NCBI GenBank assembly: GCA_003645385.1 | Contig: QNEY01000070.1 | Location: 1 to 7,922 of the forward strand | Direction of reading: 5' to 3' | DNA from: Gammaproteobacteria bacterium | GTDB lineage: Bacteria > Pseudomonadota > Gammaproteobacteria > Nitrosococcales > Methylophagaceae | Length of the DNA: 7,922 bases | Shown: piece after piece, positions 1 through 5,813 of the stretch | Layout of the letters: the number at the start of each line of letters is the position of its first letter | Numbering within the stretch: the stretch's first letter is position 1 | Position numbers and translations under genes: made by a program | Notes under the pieces: model-generated | Database searches by the model: none | What the model was told of the DNA's origin: nothing | The model's input: the letters and a program-made list of their open reading frames with translations, nothing else

Positions 1-239
1 ATCAAGTACCTAGTTGTGGTCCAGGCTTGAATTTTATTGTGGATAATTTCCCATTAAATGAAGCGCTTAGCATGGTTTTGAAAGGTTCAGGGGAGTGTGC
101 AGAAGTATTATGGACTTTTATAGGGATCAGTATTCCAGGTTGGACATTAGCCGCATTTTCTTTACTTGCTATCCTATCATTCAGCCAAGTATTCAGAAAA
201 CAGCCCAGAGAAACTTATTCTTTAGATGATTTAAGCTGA
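1..239 (+). CDS. dsbB: Disulfide bond formation protein B, C-terminal part (5' end outside the window)
   Basis: DsbB is the inner-membrane protein that reoxidises periplasmic DsbA and passes the electrons to quinone. Only the last 78 or so residues are present. The open frame runs in from the left edge (first full codon at position 3), so the TTG at 27 is not a true start. The visible part begins QVPSCGPG, which holds the Cys matching E. coli Cys104. The segment GSGECAEV with the second loop Cys (Cys130 equivalent) and the family motif SIPGWTL follow, then a hydrophobic stretch (about WTLAAFSLLAILSF) as the fourth membrane helix and a short basic/polar cytoplasmic tail. Both cysteines of the second periplasmic loop are intact, so the gene looks functional as far as can be seen. 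The stop is TGA at 237-239. Its last 25 bases overlap the 3' end of the oppositely oriented mshK. The first loop and its CXXC pair lie outside the window. Confidence 0.95.
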   Translation, partial: QVPSCGPGLNFIVDNFPLNEALSMVLKGSGECAEVLWTFIGISIPGWTLAAFSLLAILSFSQVFRKQPRETYSLDDLS

Positions 240-571
240 CTGATAAATGAGTGATGTAAGCGTAAGGTAATAGTTTCGTTCTCAAAGCTTAATTTAACTT
301 GTTGATGTTCGATACTCATCAATATTGCACCATTAATCTCTTCGCCAATAGAAAGTTTCTTACCATTAATAATGGCTAACTTTCGGACAGGTGAGATAAT
401 AGTAGTGTTGAGAGTCCACTCGTATTGCGTAGGTGACAGTTGCTGAGATGATACGGTTGAGCTAGGCTTTTTGTAACCAGCTGGCATCGTGGGATCGACA
501 AGTTGGGCGGCAGAACAGTTAAATGACAACAGCATTAGACTGGCTATTAATAAACGATATCTATATGACAT
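215..571 (-). CDS. mshK: MSHA biogenesis protein MshK (PilP/GspC-like periplasmic protein)
   Basis: Probable periplasmic part of the MSHA-type pilus assembly complex, thought to link the inner-membrane proteins to the secretin. I chose the ATG at 571, giving 118 residues. It follows the mshJ stop by one base and yields a clean Sec signal peptide: basic MSYRYR, a hydrophobic core LLIASLMLLSF, and likely cleavage near CSAA. An in-frame ATG at 634 would add 21 residues inside mshJ and bury the signal. There is no proper lipobox, since the residues before Cys are SFN. The mature part opens with LVDPTMPAG, the DPTxP motif of MshK. The core, about residues 50-105 (VRKLAIINGKKLSIGEEI, then an alternating beta pattern), resembles the small homology-region fold of GspC/PilP. 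It is the last gene of the msh block, and its TAA stop (215-217) lies inside the end of dsbB. MshK is poorly conserved, so the name rests on the DP motif, fold pattern and gene order. Confidence 0.85.
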   Translation of the reverse strand: MSYRYRLLIASLMLLSFNCSAAQLVDPTMPAGYKKPSSTVSSQQLSPTQYEWTLNTTIISPVRKLAIINGKKLSIGEEINGAILMSIEHQQVKLSFENETITLRLHHSFISQLKSSKE

Positions 572-572
572 A

Positions 573-1259
573 TTATAAGCTAATCCAGTGTTGATCAGTG
601 CTAATTGTATGTACACGAATGGTGATTTCTGCATTTGGATATTCAGTTACAGTATATTCTAGCTGATCCCAGAATAATTCCCATTCAGAGTTCTCCAGTG
701 CAATCAGATATTGATAAAGTTGCTGATAACCACCTGCAAGCTTAATAGTGGTCGTATGCTCATAAAGCAATGCTATTGCTTGCGTATTCTCTTGTATCTG
801 CTGATTATTCTCATCACTATCATTGAATGTAATTGTTTTAACAGGCTCATTGCTTATCGAGAGTAATTGGAGATCATGTGTGTCTAGTAATAAACTACGT
901 AATAATTCAGTAATTTTGGTAGGAGGCACTAGTTTGTTTAGAACAGCAGCAAGCTGTTGCTCATTTTGCTGTATTTGTTGATTAGTTTGATCAACTTCTT
1001 GCTTGAGCTTATTAGTTTCATTATTGCTTAAAGCTATTTTTCCGCCAATTTCAATAATGGCTGCATCAATTTCTTGTTGTTGGTTGTCCAACTGTTGTTG
1101 CTGGCTTAGTTGTTGTTGATATTGTTGTTCGAACTTACCTAATAATAATGTATCCCCAATAACATATATTACAGAGCATGCAACAAGAAGCACTAAAATA
1201 CGCTCCCGTAGTGAGAGAGTGCTAAGGTAATGAGAAGCTGATTGCAGGTAAGTTTGCAT
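573..1259 (-). CDS. mshJ: MSHA biogenesis protein MshJ (PilO/GspM-like)
   Basis: Bitopic inner-membrane protein of 228 residues, the PilO/GspM-like part of the MSHA pilus alignment complex. A short cytoplasmic N-terminus ends in LRER. One membrane helix follows at about residues 21-40, then a glutamine-rich coiled coil at about 42-108 with several QQ and QQQ runs. A periplasmic globular domain completes it. MshJ-type signatures are visible: LVPPTKITELLRSLL at about 110-124, and the C-terminal stretch LAGGYQQLYQYLIALE (about 174-189) followed by LFWDQLEYTV and a YPNAEI segment. The ATG at 1259 shares one base with the TAA stop of the preceding PilN-like gene (TAATG), pointing to translational coupling. 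The next gene, mshK, starts one base after this stop. PilO-type proteins usually pair with a PilN-type partner, which here is the gene just upstream. Confidence 0.9.
   Translation of the reverse strand: MQTYLQSASHYLSTLSLRERILVLLVACSVIYVIGDTLLLGKFEQQYQQQLSQQQQLDNQQQEIDAAIIEIGGKIALSNNETNKLKQEVDQTNQQIQQNEQQLAAVLNKLVPPTKITELLRSLLLDTHDLQLLSISNEPVKTITFNDSDENNQQIQENTQAIALLYEHTTTIKLAGGYQQLYQYLIALENSEWELFWDQLEYTVTEYPNAEITIRVHTISTDQHWISL
1075..1130 (-). repeat. Low-complexity glutamine-codon tract in mshJ
   Basis: On the coding strand this stretch is dominated by CAA and CAG codons, giving QQYQQQLSQQQQLDNQQQ in the coiled-coil part of MshJ just after the membrane helix. It is an irregular repeat, not a perfect tandem array: Glu, Tyr, Leu, Asp and Asn codons interrupt it. 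A similar but sparser run (EQQQRYDQSQQQL) sits at the same place in the PilN-like neighbour. Such tracts can gain or lose codons by slippage, though the heptad-like hydrophobic residues suggest it is held as a coiled coil. Confidence 0.6.
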
Positions 1260-1261
1260 TA
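1257..1261 (-). promoter_or_regulatory. TAATG stop-start overlap coupling mshI2 and mshJ
   Basis: On the - strand the TAA stop of the PilN-like gene and the ATG of mshJ share one A. No strong Shine-Dalgarno sequence is seen just upstream, so reinitiation by the terminating ribosome is the likely route. This would keep the PilN-like and PilO-like partners near equal amounts. The coupling itself is inferred from the layout. Confidence 0.7.
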
Positions 1262-1867
1262 GCGTATACCTGTGTTATCTTTTTGGGTATTAAGCCTGAA
1301 ATTATAGAACTCAGTATTGTCATCTGGATGTTCTAGATGGAAGACTGAAAACTCTTTGCCTCGAAAGTGATCAGATTTAGCCAAACTATCAATATATACG
1401 GGTATTAGACTTGGTTGTGTAGCGTCACCATGTAATGAAATGAACTGACCTCCATCCATTAAAGAGAAACCTGTTAACCAGACGTCGTCTATGCGTTGCT
1501 TGCTTAAGCTCGTCAAGGTACCAGAAAAACCATCTTGGTTGCCAAAAGTATGGTTACTTAAATAATCCAATACAGTTTGTTTCTCTTGTAAGTCTTGTTT
1601 AAGCTTAACAAGTTCTGTTTCAAGTAATGGACGTTGATCTTGTTGCGATAATTGTTGTTTTAATGTGGTCAGTTGCTGTTGACTTTGATCGTAGCGTTGC
1701 TGTTGCTCCGCTAAGGTACCTTTGTGCGCTTCAACCCTTTGATAAGAATAGATGCTAAATACAATTAACATAGCAATAAAAAGCAGTGCCAATAAAACAA
1801 TTTGATTTGCTGCCAGAGTAGTTTTTTCTGGTTTAAACTGATCTTGATATAGATTGATTTGTTGCAT
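1259..1867 (-). CDS. mshI2: PilN-like MSHA biogenesis protein (MshI2 type)
   Basis: A 202-residue bitopic inner-membrane protein in the PilN position of the MSHA cluster. The N-terminus MQQINLYQDQF matches the INLxP/INLY motif by which PilN-type proteins bind their cytoplasmic PilM-like partner. A membrane helix follows at about residues 20-42, then a periplasmic coiled coil at about 45-102 rich in Gln and Lys, and a small domain at about 110-195. That domain includes DDVWLTGFSLMDGGQFISLHG, a pattern typical of the PilN/GspL ferredoxin-like fold. The ATG at 1867 lies three bases after the stop of mshI, and the stop overlaps the mshJ start. The symbol follows usage in Shewanella-like genomes and is less standard than the others in the block. 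The PilN-like role is well supported by motif, topology and position. Confidence 0.85.
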   Translation of the reverse strand: MQQINLYQDQFKPEKTTLAANQIVLLALLFIAMLIVFSIYSYQRVEAHKGTLAEQQQRYDQSQQQLTTLKQQLSQQDQRPLLETELVKLKQDLQEKQTVLDYLSNHTFGNQDGFSGTLTSLSKQRIDDVWLTGFSLMDGGQFISLHGDATQPSLIPVYIDSLAKSDHFRGKEFSVFHLEHPDDNTEFYNFRLNTQKDNTGIR

Positions 1868-1870
1868 AAT

Positions 1871-2803
1871 CTAGTGTTTAGCCCTTAAAGCACCACCGAT
1901 GGCCAACAGACAGTCTGCTGTCAATATGTCAGTAAATTCACCTTCTTCGGAAGTAAGAAAACTCTGTAATTCCATGGTGTGACAATCAACGCCTAAACGT
2001 TGTTGTAGCATTGAATCCAGATTAGCAACATCCTGTCCGTTTAGAATAAATAGTCGTTCAATCGGTGTCTGTCGAGAATAACTTTCGTAATAATCAAAAG
2101 TTCGCTGCAATTCCAGTGCTAATGAATCCAAAGCTGATTGGCTGTCTACGTCGTCCGACATTGATGCCAGAGATTGTAATCCTATGTTTGATGTCCGTAC
2201 GATATATATTTCTTTGTTTAATAAAACGATGATTCGAGTGATGCCATCCAATATATTGATTATTCCTATGCTGGTATGAGTATTAGCATAGTCACTATTA
2301 ACGATGATATTACGTACTGCCATAGCAGCAATATCGATAGTGGTCAGATTACAGTTTGTTGTATGCATTAAATCAACATAATTTTGAATAACTGATTTTC
2401 TGCTGGCAATAACATGTATCGGCTGCTTACCCGATGCATTTTCAGCTTGCAGGGCAAAATGTTCAATGACGGCATCATCTATATGAAAGTCGATTAAATC
2501 TTTGACATGCCAGCGCAAGGCGGCACTCAATTCCTGTTTTGGTACGTCAGGCGCTTCCACTTGTAACATCTGATATTCTTCAGAGCCCAAAACAAGATTA
2601 CAGGGTATGTTATCAAGGCGGTATTGTTTGACTAACTGAGCAAGAAGTGAAGGTCGCTCAGATTCTGAGCAAGAATAAAACTTCGCGGATTTTAAGGTGG
2701 GGGGTTGGGCTTTATGTTCAACGAGTGCTAATGCAATTCCATCAGTAGAAACAGTTATCCCTGCTGATGTGTTGTTTCCTGATTTTTCCCTTAATGAAAA
2801 CAC
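1871..2803 (-). CDS. mshI: MSHA biogenesis protein MshI (PilM-like, actin-fold)
   Basis: A 310-residue cytoplasmic protein of the PilM/actin-like family, expected to bind the cytoplasmic tail of the PilN-like protein encoded next. Nucleotide-binding-type segments are visible: SAGITVSTDGIALALVEH at about residues 13-30 and SIGIINILDGITRIIVLL at about 178-195. The PilM-like stretch LELQRTFDYYESYSRQTPIERLFILNG follows at about 230-256, and the protein ends in AIGGALR. The N-terminal part also has the family's LRWHVKDLIDF helix at about 96-106. The start is GTG at 2803, with AAGG ten bases upstream; an ATG five bases further upstream is out of frame. No coiled coil or membrane helix is seen, as expected. 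It opens the msh block, 71 bases after infA. I see no convincing promoter or terminator in that gap, so readthrough from infA is possible. Confidence 0.9.
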   Translation of the reverse strand: MFSLREKSGNNTSAGITVSTDGIALALVEHKAQPPTLKSAKFYSCSESERPSLLAQLVKQYRLDNIPCNLVLGSEEYQMLQVEAPDVPKQELSAALRWHVKDLIDFHIDDAVIEHFALQAENASGKQPIHVIASRKSVIQNYVDLMHTTNCNLTTIDIAAMAVRNIIVNSDYANTHTSIGIINILDGITRIIVLLNKEIYIVRTSNIGLQSLASMSDDVDSQSALDSLALELQRTFDYYESYSRQTPIERLFILNGQDVANLDSMLQQRLGVDCHTMELQSFLTSEEGEFTDILTADCLLAIGGALRAKH

Positions 2804-2874
2804 CGCATAGAGGCCTTAGATTGTTATGAGTTTGTTTTTTCTAGTATTGAAAAACTAATTAACCATATTTTAAA

Positions 2875-3093
2875 TTAACGTGCACGGTATGTAATGCGAC
2901 CTTTACTTAAATCATATGGCGTTAGTTGTACGGTCACTTTATCACCAGTCAAAATACGGATATAGTTTTTACGCATTTTTCCGGATATATGAGCCGTTAC
3001 AACGTGACCATTTTCCAGTTCAACACGAAAAGTTGTATTTGGCATGGTGTCAATAACTGTGCCTTCAAATTCAATATGCTCTTCTTTTGCCAT
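2875..3093 (-). CDS. infA: Translation initiation factor IF-1
   Basis: IF-1 binds the A site of the 30S ribosomal subunit and works with IF-2 and IF-3 in forming the initiation complex. The 72-residue product has the usual family length and is nearly identical in pattern to the E. coli protein. It starts MAKEEHIEFEGTV, has the conserved block VELENGHVVTAHISGK, then MRKNYIRILTGDKV, and ends with TPYDLSKGRITYR. It is a single S1/OB-fold domain. The ATG at 3093 is the only sensible start. The 69-base gap before it is AT-rich and carries no clear Shine-Dalgarno sequence close to the ATG (a CGGA lies about 16 bases upstream). In many gammaproteobacteria infA sits beside aat, bpt and clpA/clpS. Here aat and bpt are present but the next gene is mshI. 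Confidence 0.99.
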   Translation of the reverse strand: MAKEEHIEFEGTVIDTMPNTTFRVELENGHVVTAHISGKMRKNYIRILTGDKVTVQLTPYDLSKGRITYRAR

Positions 3094-3162
3094 AAAACTT
3101 TATCTGTAATTCCGTAATTAAACGACAATTTTGCCGGAAAACTGCTGATTATTCAAAGTTTT

Positions 3163-3868
3163 TCATGTTTTTATTGGTTGCCACTTCTGATCAATATAGC
3201 CTTCTAATCCGGAAAAAGTTTGTTTGTAACTCATTTTCTGACAGTTTGAGATCCAATAACCGAGGTAAACCCATGATAGCTGGTGGTCTTTGGCAATATT
3301 GATTTGTTTCAAGATCGCGTAGGTACCTAGACTTTGTTTGCTTAGTTCAGGATTAAAAAAAGTATAGAATGCAGATAACCCCTTATGTACATAGTCTGTG
3401 ACTGCGACAGCAATTAGCTTTGAGTGGTCTCGAAATTCAATAAAACTGGTGTCACTCCATGAGCTAGTAAGAAACTTAGAATAACTTTCTTCCTGTTGGA
3501 TTATCCATACCACCACCAGTATGTCGTGTTGAAAGATAGCGACAATATAACTCATAGTGTTCAGCGTTAAATGCTGCTGGGAGATGTGTCATAGTCAGAT
3601 GTTGATTTCGTTGACTACAACGACGTTGACTACGACTGGCAGAAAACTTATCAATGTTGATACGAACAGGGACACATGCCTGACAGCTTGGACAATGAGG
3701 ACGGTATGCATGATCGCCGCTACGCCTGAAACCATGTTGAATCAGCTGGCTATATAAAGCATTGCTCATAGTATGATTAGGATCAGGGTAGATATTTTGA
3801 GCTTGTTCATCAGCTAGATATGAGCAGGAGTGGGGGTTATCCTGGTAAAACTTCAGCGTTGAACTCAT
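3163..3868 (-). pseudogene. bpt: Aspartate/glutamate leucyltransferase Bpt, single-base frameshift
   Basis: Bpt adds leucine from Leu-tRNA to N-terminal Asp or Glu, marking proteins for ClpS/ClpAP. The N-terminal half reads from ATG 3868 and has the family's NPHSCSYL (Cys15), GFRRSGDHAYRPHCPSCQAC (Cys59, 62, 65) and YLSTRHTGGGMDNPT. It then leaves the family pattern as GRKLF and stops at 3476-3478. The C-terminal half is in another frame: FLTSSWSDTSFIEFR, LIAVAVTDYV, SAFYTFFNPE, LGTYAILKQI, WVYLGYWI, MSYKQTF and QKWQ, ending in TGA at 3163-3165. On the coding strand the junction is CCAACAGGAAG. Dropping one G (a C at 3492-3493 on the + strand) gives MDNPTEESYSKFLTSSW, a seamless family match of about 234 residues. 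The start codon overlaps the aat stop (TAATG). It may be a recent pseudogene, a sequencing error, or less likely a recoding site. Both halves look unworn otherwise. Confidence 0.93.
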
Positions 3869-3870
3869 TA
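3866..3870 (-). promoter_or_regulatory. TAATG stop-start overlap coupling aat and bpt
   Basis: The TAA stop of aat and the ATG of bpt share one A on the - strand. The bases just upstream code the end of Aat and show no strong Shine-Dalgarno sequence, so bpt translation probably depends on ribosomes finishing aat. The two N-degron transferases would then be made together. The overlap is seen; coupling is inferred. Confidence 0.7.
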
Positions 3871-4587
3871 TGATAATGGCAGCTCAGGGTCTAATTGCCA
3901 TAGGCTATTAGATGAATTGATAATGCAGTATTTGTTCAAATAGCCAATAAAATCATTTCTGCTGATTTCCTTGGCACCCATACTGGCAAGATGGTTAGAA
4001 TGAATTTGACAATCAATAACAGGATATCCCCAGCGATGAAGTTGTTGGCACAGAGTAACAAGGGCTATTTTGGAGCTATCTCGCATAATGCTAAACATAG
4101 ATTCACCGAAAAATATTTGACCAATAGCAATACCATATAATCCTCCGACCAGTTGTCCGTTATGCCAACATTCGATGCTGTGGGCAAAGCCTTGTTGATG
4201 AAGATCTGTGTAGGCTGAAATCATGTCCGGATGAATCCATGTGCTATTTTCTGGATCACTAGTTGGACTTTCTCGTGGTGCAGAACAGGCTGTGATTACT
4301 TCAACAAAAGCAGTGTCTGCAGTAACTGTTATAGATGTATCACGTAATGTCTTTTTTAAGCTACGAGATATTTTGATGTCATCAGTAAATAAGACCATGC
4401 GTGGATCAGGGCTCCACCATAAGATTGGATCATGTTGATTAAACCATGGGAATATACCCTGTTGATAAGCATCAACCAGGCGTTGTGAGGATAGATCACC
4501 ACCTGCAGCTAAAAGGCCATCAGCACGTGCATTTTCAACTGCTGGGAAACAGCTTTCAACAGATGCTGCTAACCAAGTAAGAGACAT
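3868..4587 (-). CDS. aat: Leucyl/phenylalanyl-tRNA-protein transferase
   Basis: Aat transfers Leu or Phe from charged tRNA to N-terminal Lys or Arg, creating N-degrons recognised by ClpS and degraded by ClpAP in the cytoplasm. The 239-residue length is normal. Family motifs in order: FPAVENA and DGLLAAGGDLS (about 14-33), YQQGIFPWF (41-49), ILWWSPDPRMVLF (55-67), STWIHPDMISAY (115-126), GGLYGIAIGQIFFGESMFS (148-166), SKIALVTL (172-179) and VIDCQIHSNHLASMGAKEISR (190-210). After SMFS the residue is Ile where I recall Arg being usual; the rest of the active region is intact. The ATG at 4587 begins two bases after the HDOD gene's stop. Its upstream bases hold no strong ribosome site (only CAAGA), again suggesting coupling. 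The paired transferase gene bpt follows with a one-base overlap. Confidence 0.99.
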   Translation of the reverse strand: MSLTWLAASVESCFPAVENARADGLLAAGGDLSSQRLVDAYQQGIFPWFNQHDPILWWSPDPRMVLFTDDIKISRSLKKTLRDTSITVTADTAFVEVITACSAPRESPTSDPENSTWIHPDMISAYTDLHQQGFAHSIECWHNGQLVGGLYGIAIGQIFFGESMFSIMRDSSKIALVTLCQQLHRWGYPVIDCQIHSNHLASMGAKEISRNDFIGYLNKYCIINSSNSLWQLDPELPLS

Positions 4588-4589
4588 GA

Positions 4590-5780
4590 CTAATCTTGTA
4601 ATTGGGTATTAAGTTCTTTCGCCCAATGAATAGCATCTAAATACACTCTGGATAACACTTCAGATGGTATTGGAGATGCATCAATTGCTATCCAGTCACC
4701 TTTTTCATAATTTAATACATCTTGTAAGGCATGTCCGGCTGCTCCTGACTTATCCAATAGCGCTTGTTTAAGTTCTGGCGACAGTGGCAATTTTTCTACT
4801 AGATTGTCCAGTGGGCGATCCATTAAAGCATCGAGAGTAGAAAATAAACCGGTCGCAAAAAACATTTCAGCCTGACCTTTATAATATTTAGCTAGCAGCT
4901 CACACATTCGTGCTCTTGTCATTGCAACGATACGTAATTCAACAGGTTTGTCATCTACTCCTGAAAGGCTGAGTAAGCTGGCCCATGTTTTTATTTTGGT
5001 ATGGCCTAACATGACAATGGCTTGTTTAGTACTATTAACTTCGCGTGGAAGACCAAAGAAAGCAGAGTTAATTAAACGTAGTAATTTATAGCTTAAAGAA
5101 ACGTCTTGATTGATTGTGTTTGCAAGATCTTCTGGTTCTATCTCTGGATCTTGTAATTTGACCAATAGCTCCATCAGGATTTGTATTGAAGGCGGTATTG
5201 TTAGTCGTTCTTTTGCTGAGGGTAAGGTATAAAATTGACCTTGTAACAAGTCTAGGGTGTTGTCTTTGCATAAGGTGTAACCACCAAGATCATTAACATT
5301 GGTTGCACATAAGATTTTGTGATTCTCACGCCAATACGGAAGATGTTCCGTTAAGGTTTCTGGACTATGCTGCAACATATCAATCAGCAGTGTGTTTGAT
5401 TGATTACTGTCGGCTACTGCTTCAGCATGAGTAGCAAAAGCAAAACGTTCATTACTACCACTAGGATGGGTAGTAGTATCACCGTTTATATCTAAAATGA
5501 ACTTAAGTGTTGATTCTCGACTTTTGTATAAAGCATCTTGCCAAGATTCTGGTATGGATAATAATGCCTTTTGTCTATCACTGATAGCAGGCAATATATC
5601 GGGAAGATGTTCAAGAAAAGCGGGTACTTCAGAATCATCATCCAGCTTCTCACCTTCTTTGTTAAGAAATTTCAAGTGATAACTGTCAACATCAAGGCGA
5701 TCTGTGATAAATAGAGGCTGACGGTGAATTAGACCTGAAAATGTCTTTAACGATTCAAATGGAGCTTCTTCTTCTGCCAT
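4590..5780 (-). CDS. HDOD-domain protein with degenerate EAL domain (YuxH/CdgJ-like architecture)
   Basis: A 396-residue cytoplasmic signalling protein. The first half (about residues 18-186) resembles an EAL domain that has lost catalysis. It opens RQPLFITD, like the RQPIFD of the family, and ends LLQGQFYTLP, like the LxQGYxFxxP motif, but no intact EAL signature or metal-binding acidic set is seen between them. The second half (about 196-385) is an HDOD domain: IPPSIQILMELLVKLQDP, then LANTINQDVSLSYKLLRLINSAFFGLP with the typical LLRLINSA motif, AIVMLGHTKIKTWASLLSL, and a later MFFATGLFSTLDALMDRPL segment. Such proteins usually act as adaptors in motility, surface attachment or stress signalling and do not hydrolyse c-di-GMP themselves. 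The start at 5780 has a good ribosome site (AGGAAGAG at 5789-5796). It lies 33 bases after recR and two bases before aat. The target is not evident from the sequence. Confidence 0.9.
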   Translation of the reverse strand: MAEEEAPFESLKTFSGLIHRQPLFITDRLDVDSYHLKFLNKEGEKLDDDSEVPAFLEHLPDILPAISDRQKALLSIPESWQDALYKSRESTLKFILDINGDTTTHPSGSNERFAFATHAEAVADSNQSNTLLIDMLQHSPETLTEHLPYWRENHKILCATNVNDLGGYTLCKDNTLDLLQGQFYTLPSAKERLTIPPSIQILMELLVKLQDPEIEPEDLANTINQDVSLSYKLLRLINSAFFGLPREVNSTKQAIVMLGHTKIKTWASLLSLSGVDDKPVELRIVAMTRARMCELLAKYYKGQAEMFFATGLFSTLDALMDRPLDNLVEKLPLSPELKQALLDKSGAAGHALQDVLNYEKGDWIAIDASPIPSEVLSRVYLDAIHWAKELNTQLQD

Positions 5781-5813
5781 AGTAACTGCTCTTCCTGATT
5801 ATCCTTGAATTTA

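Noticed and set aside
572..634. Longer MshK starting at ATG 634
   Set aside because: It would add 21 residues lying within mshJ and place the Sec signal peptide inside the protein. The start at 571 gives a normal signal peptide and standard gene spacing.
2834..2855. AT-only inverted repeat (GTTTTTTC / GAAAAAC, 7-base loop) between infA and mshI as a terminator
   Set aside because: The arms are almost all A-T, one arm has an extra base, and no T run follows on the - strand. The predicted stem would be too weak for an intrinsic terminator.
2926..3117. 63-codon + strand frame opposite infA
   Set aside because: It is antisense to the nearly invariant infA coding sequence and has no family-like features.
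3129..3142. Near-palindrome TTTTGCCGGAAAA in the bpt-infA gap as an operator or terminator
   Set aside because: It is short, imperfect, has no loop for a hairpin and occurs once. Nothing links it to a known regulator.
3094..3162. Promoter for infA in the 69-base gap (for example TTGTCG with GATAAA)
   Set aside because: Each box matches only about four of six consensus bases, and the -10-like box would sit five bases from the ATG. That leaves no room for a transcript leader.
5086..5271. 61-codon - strand frame inside the HDOD gene
   Set aside because: It overlaps the HDOD coding region in another frame on the same strand and its product is a basic, low-complexity shadow with no family match.
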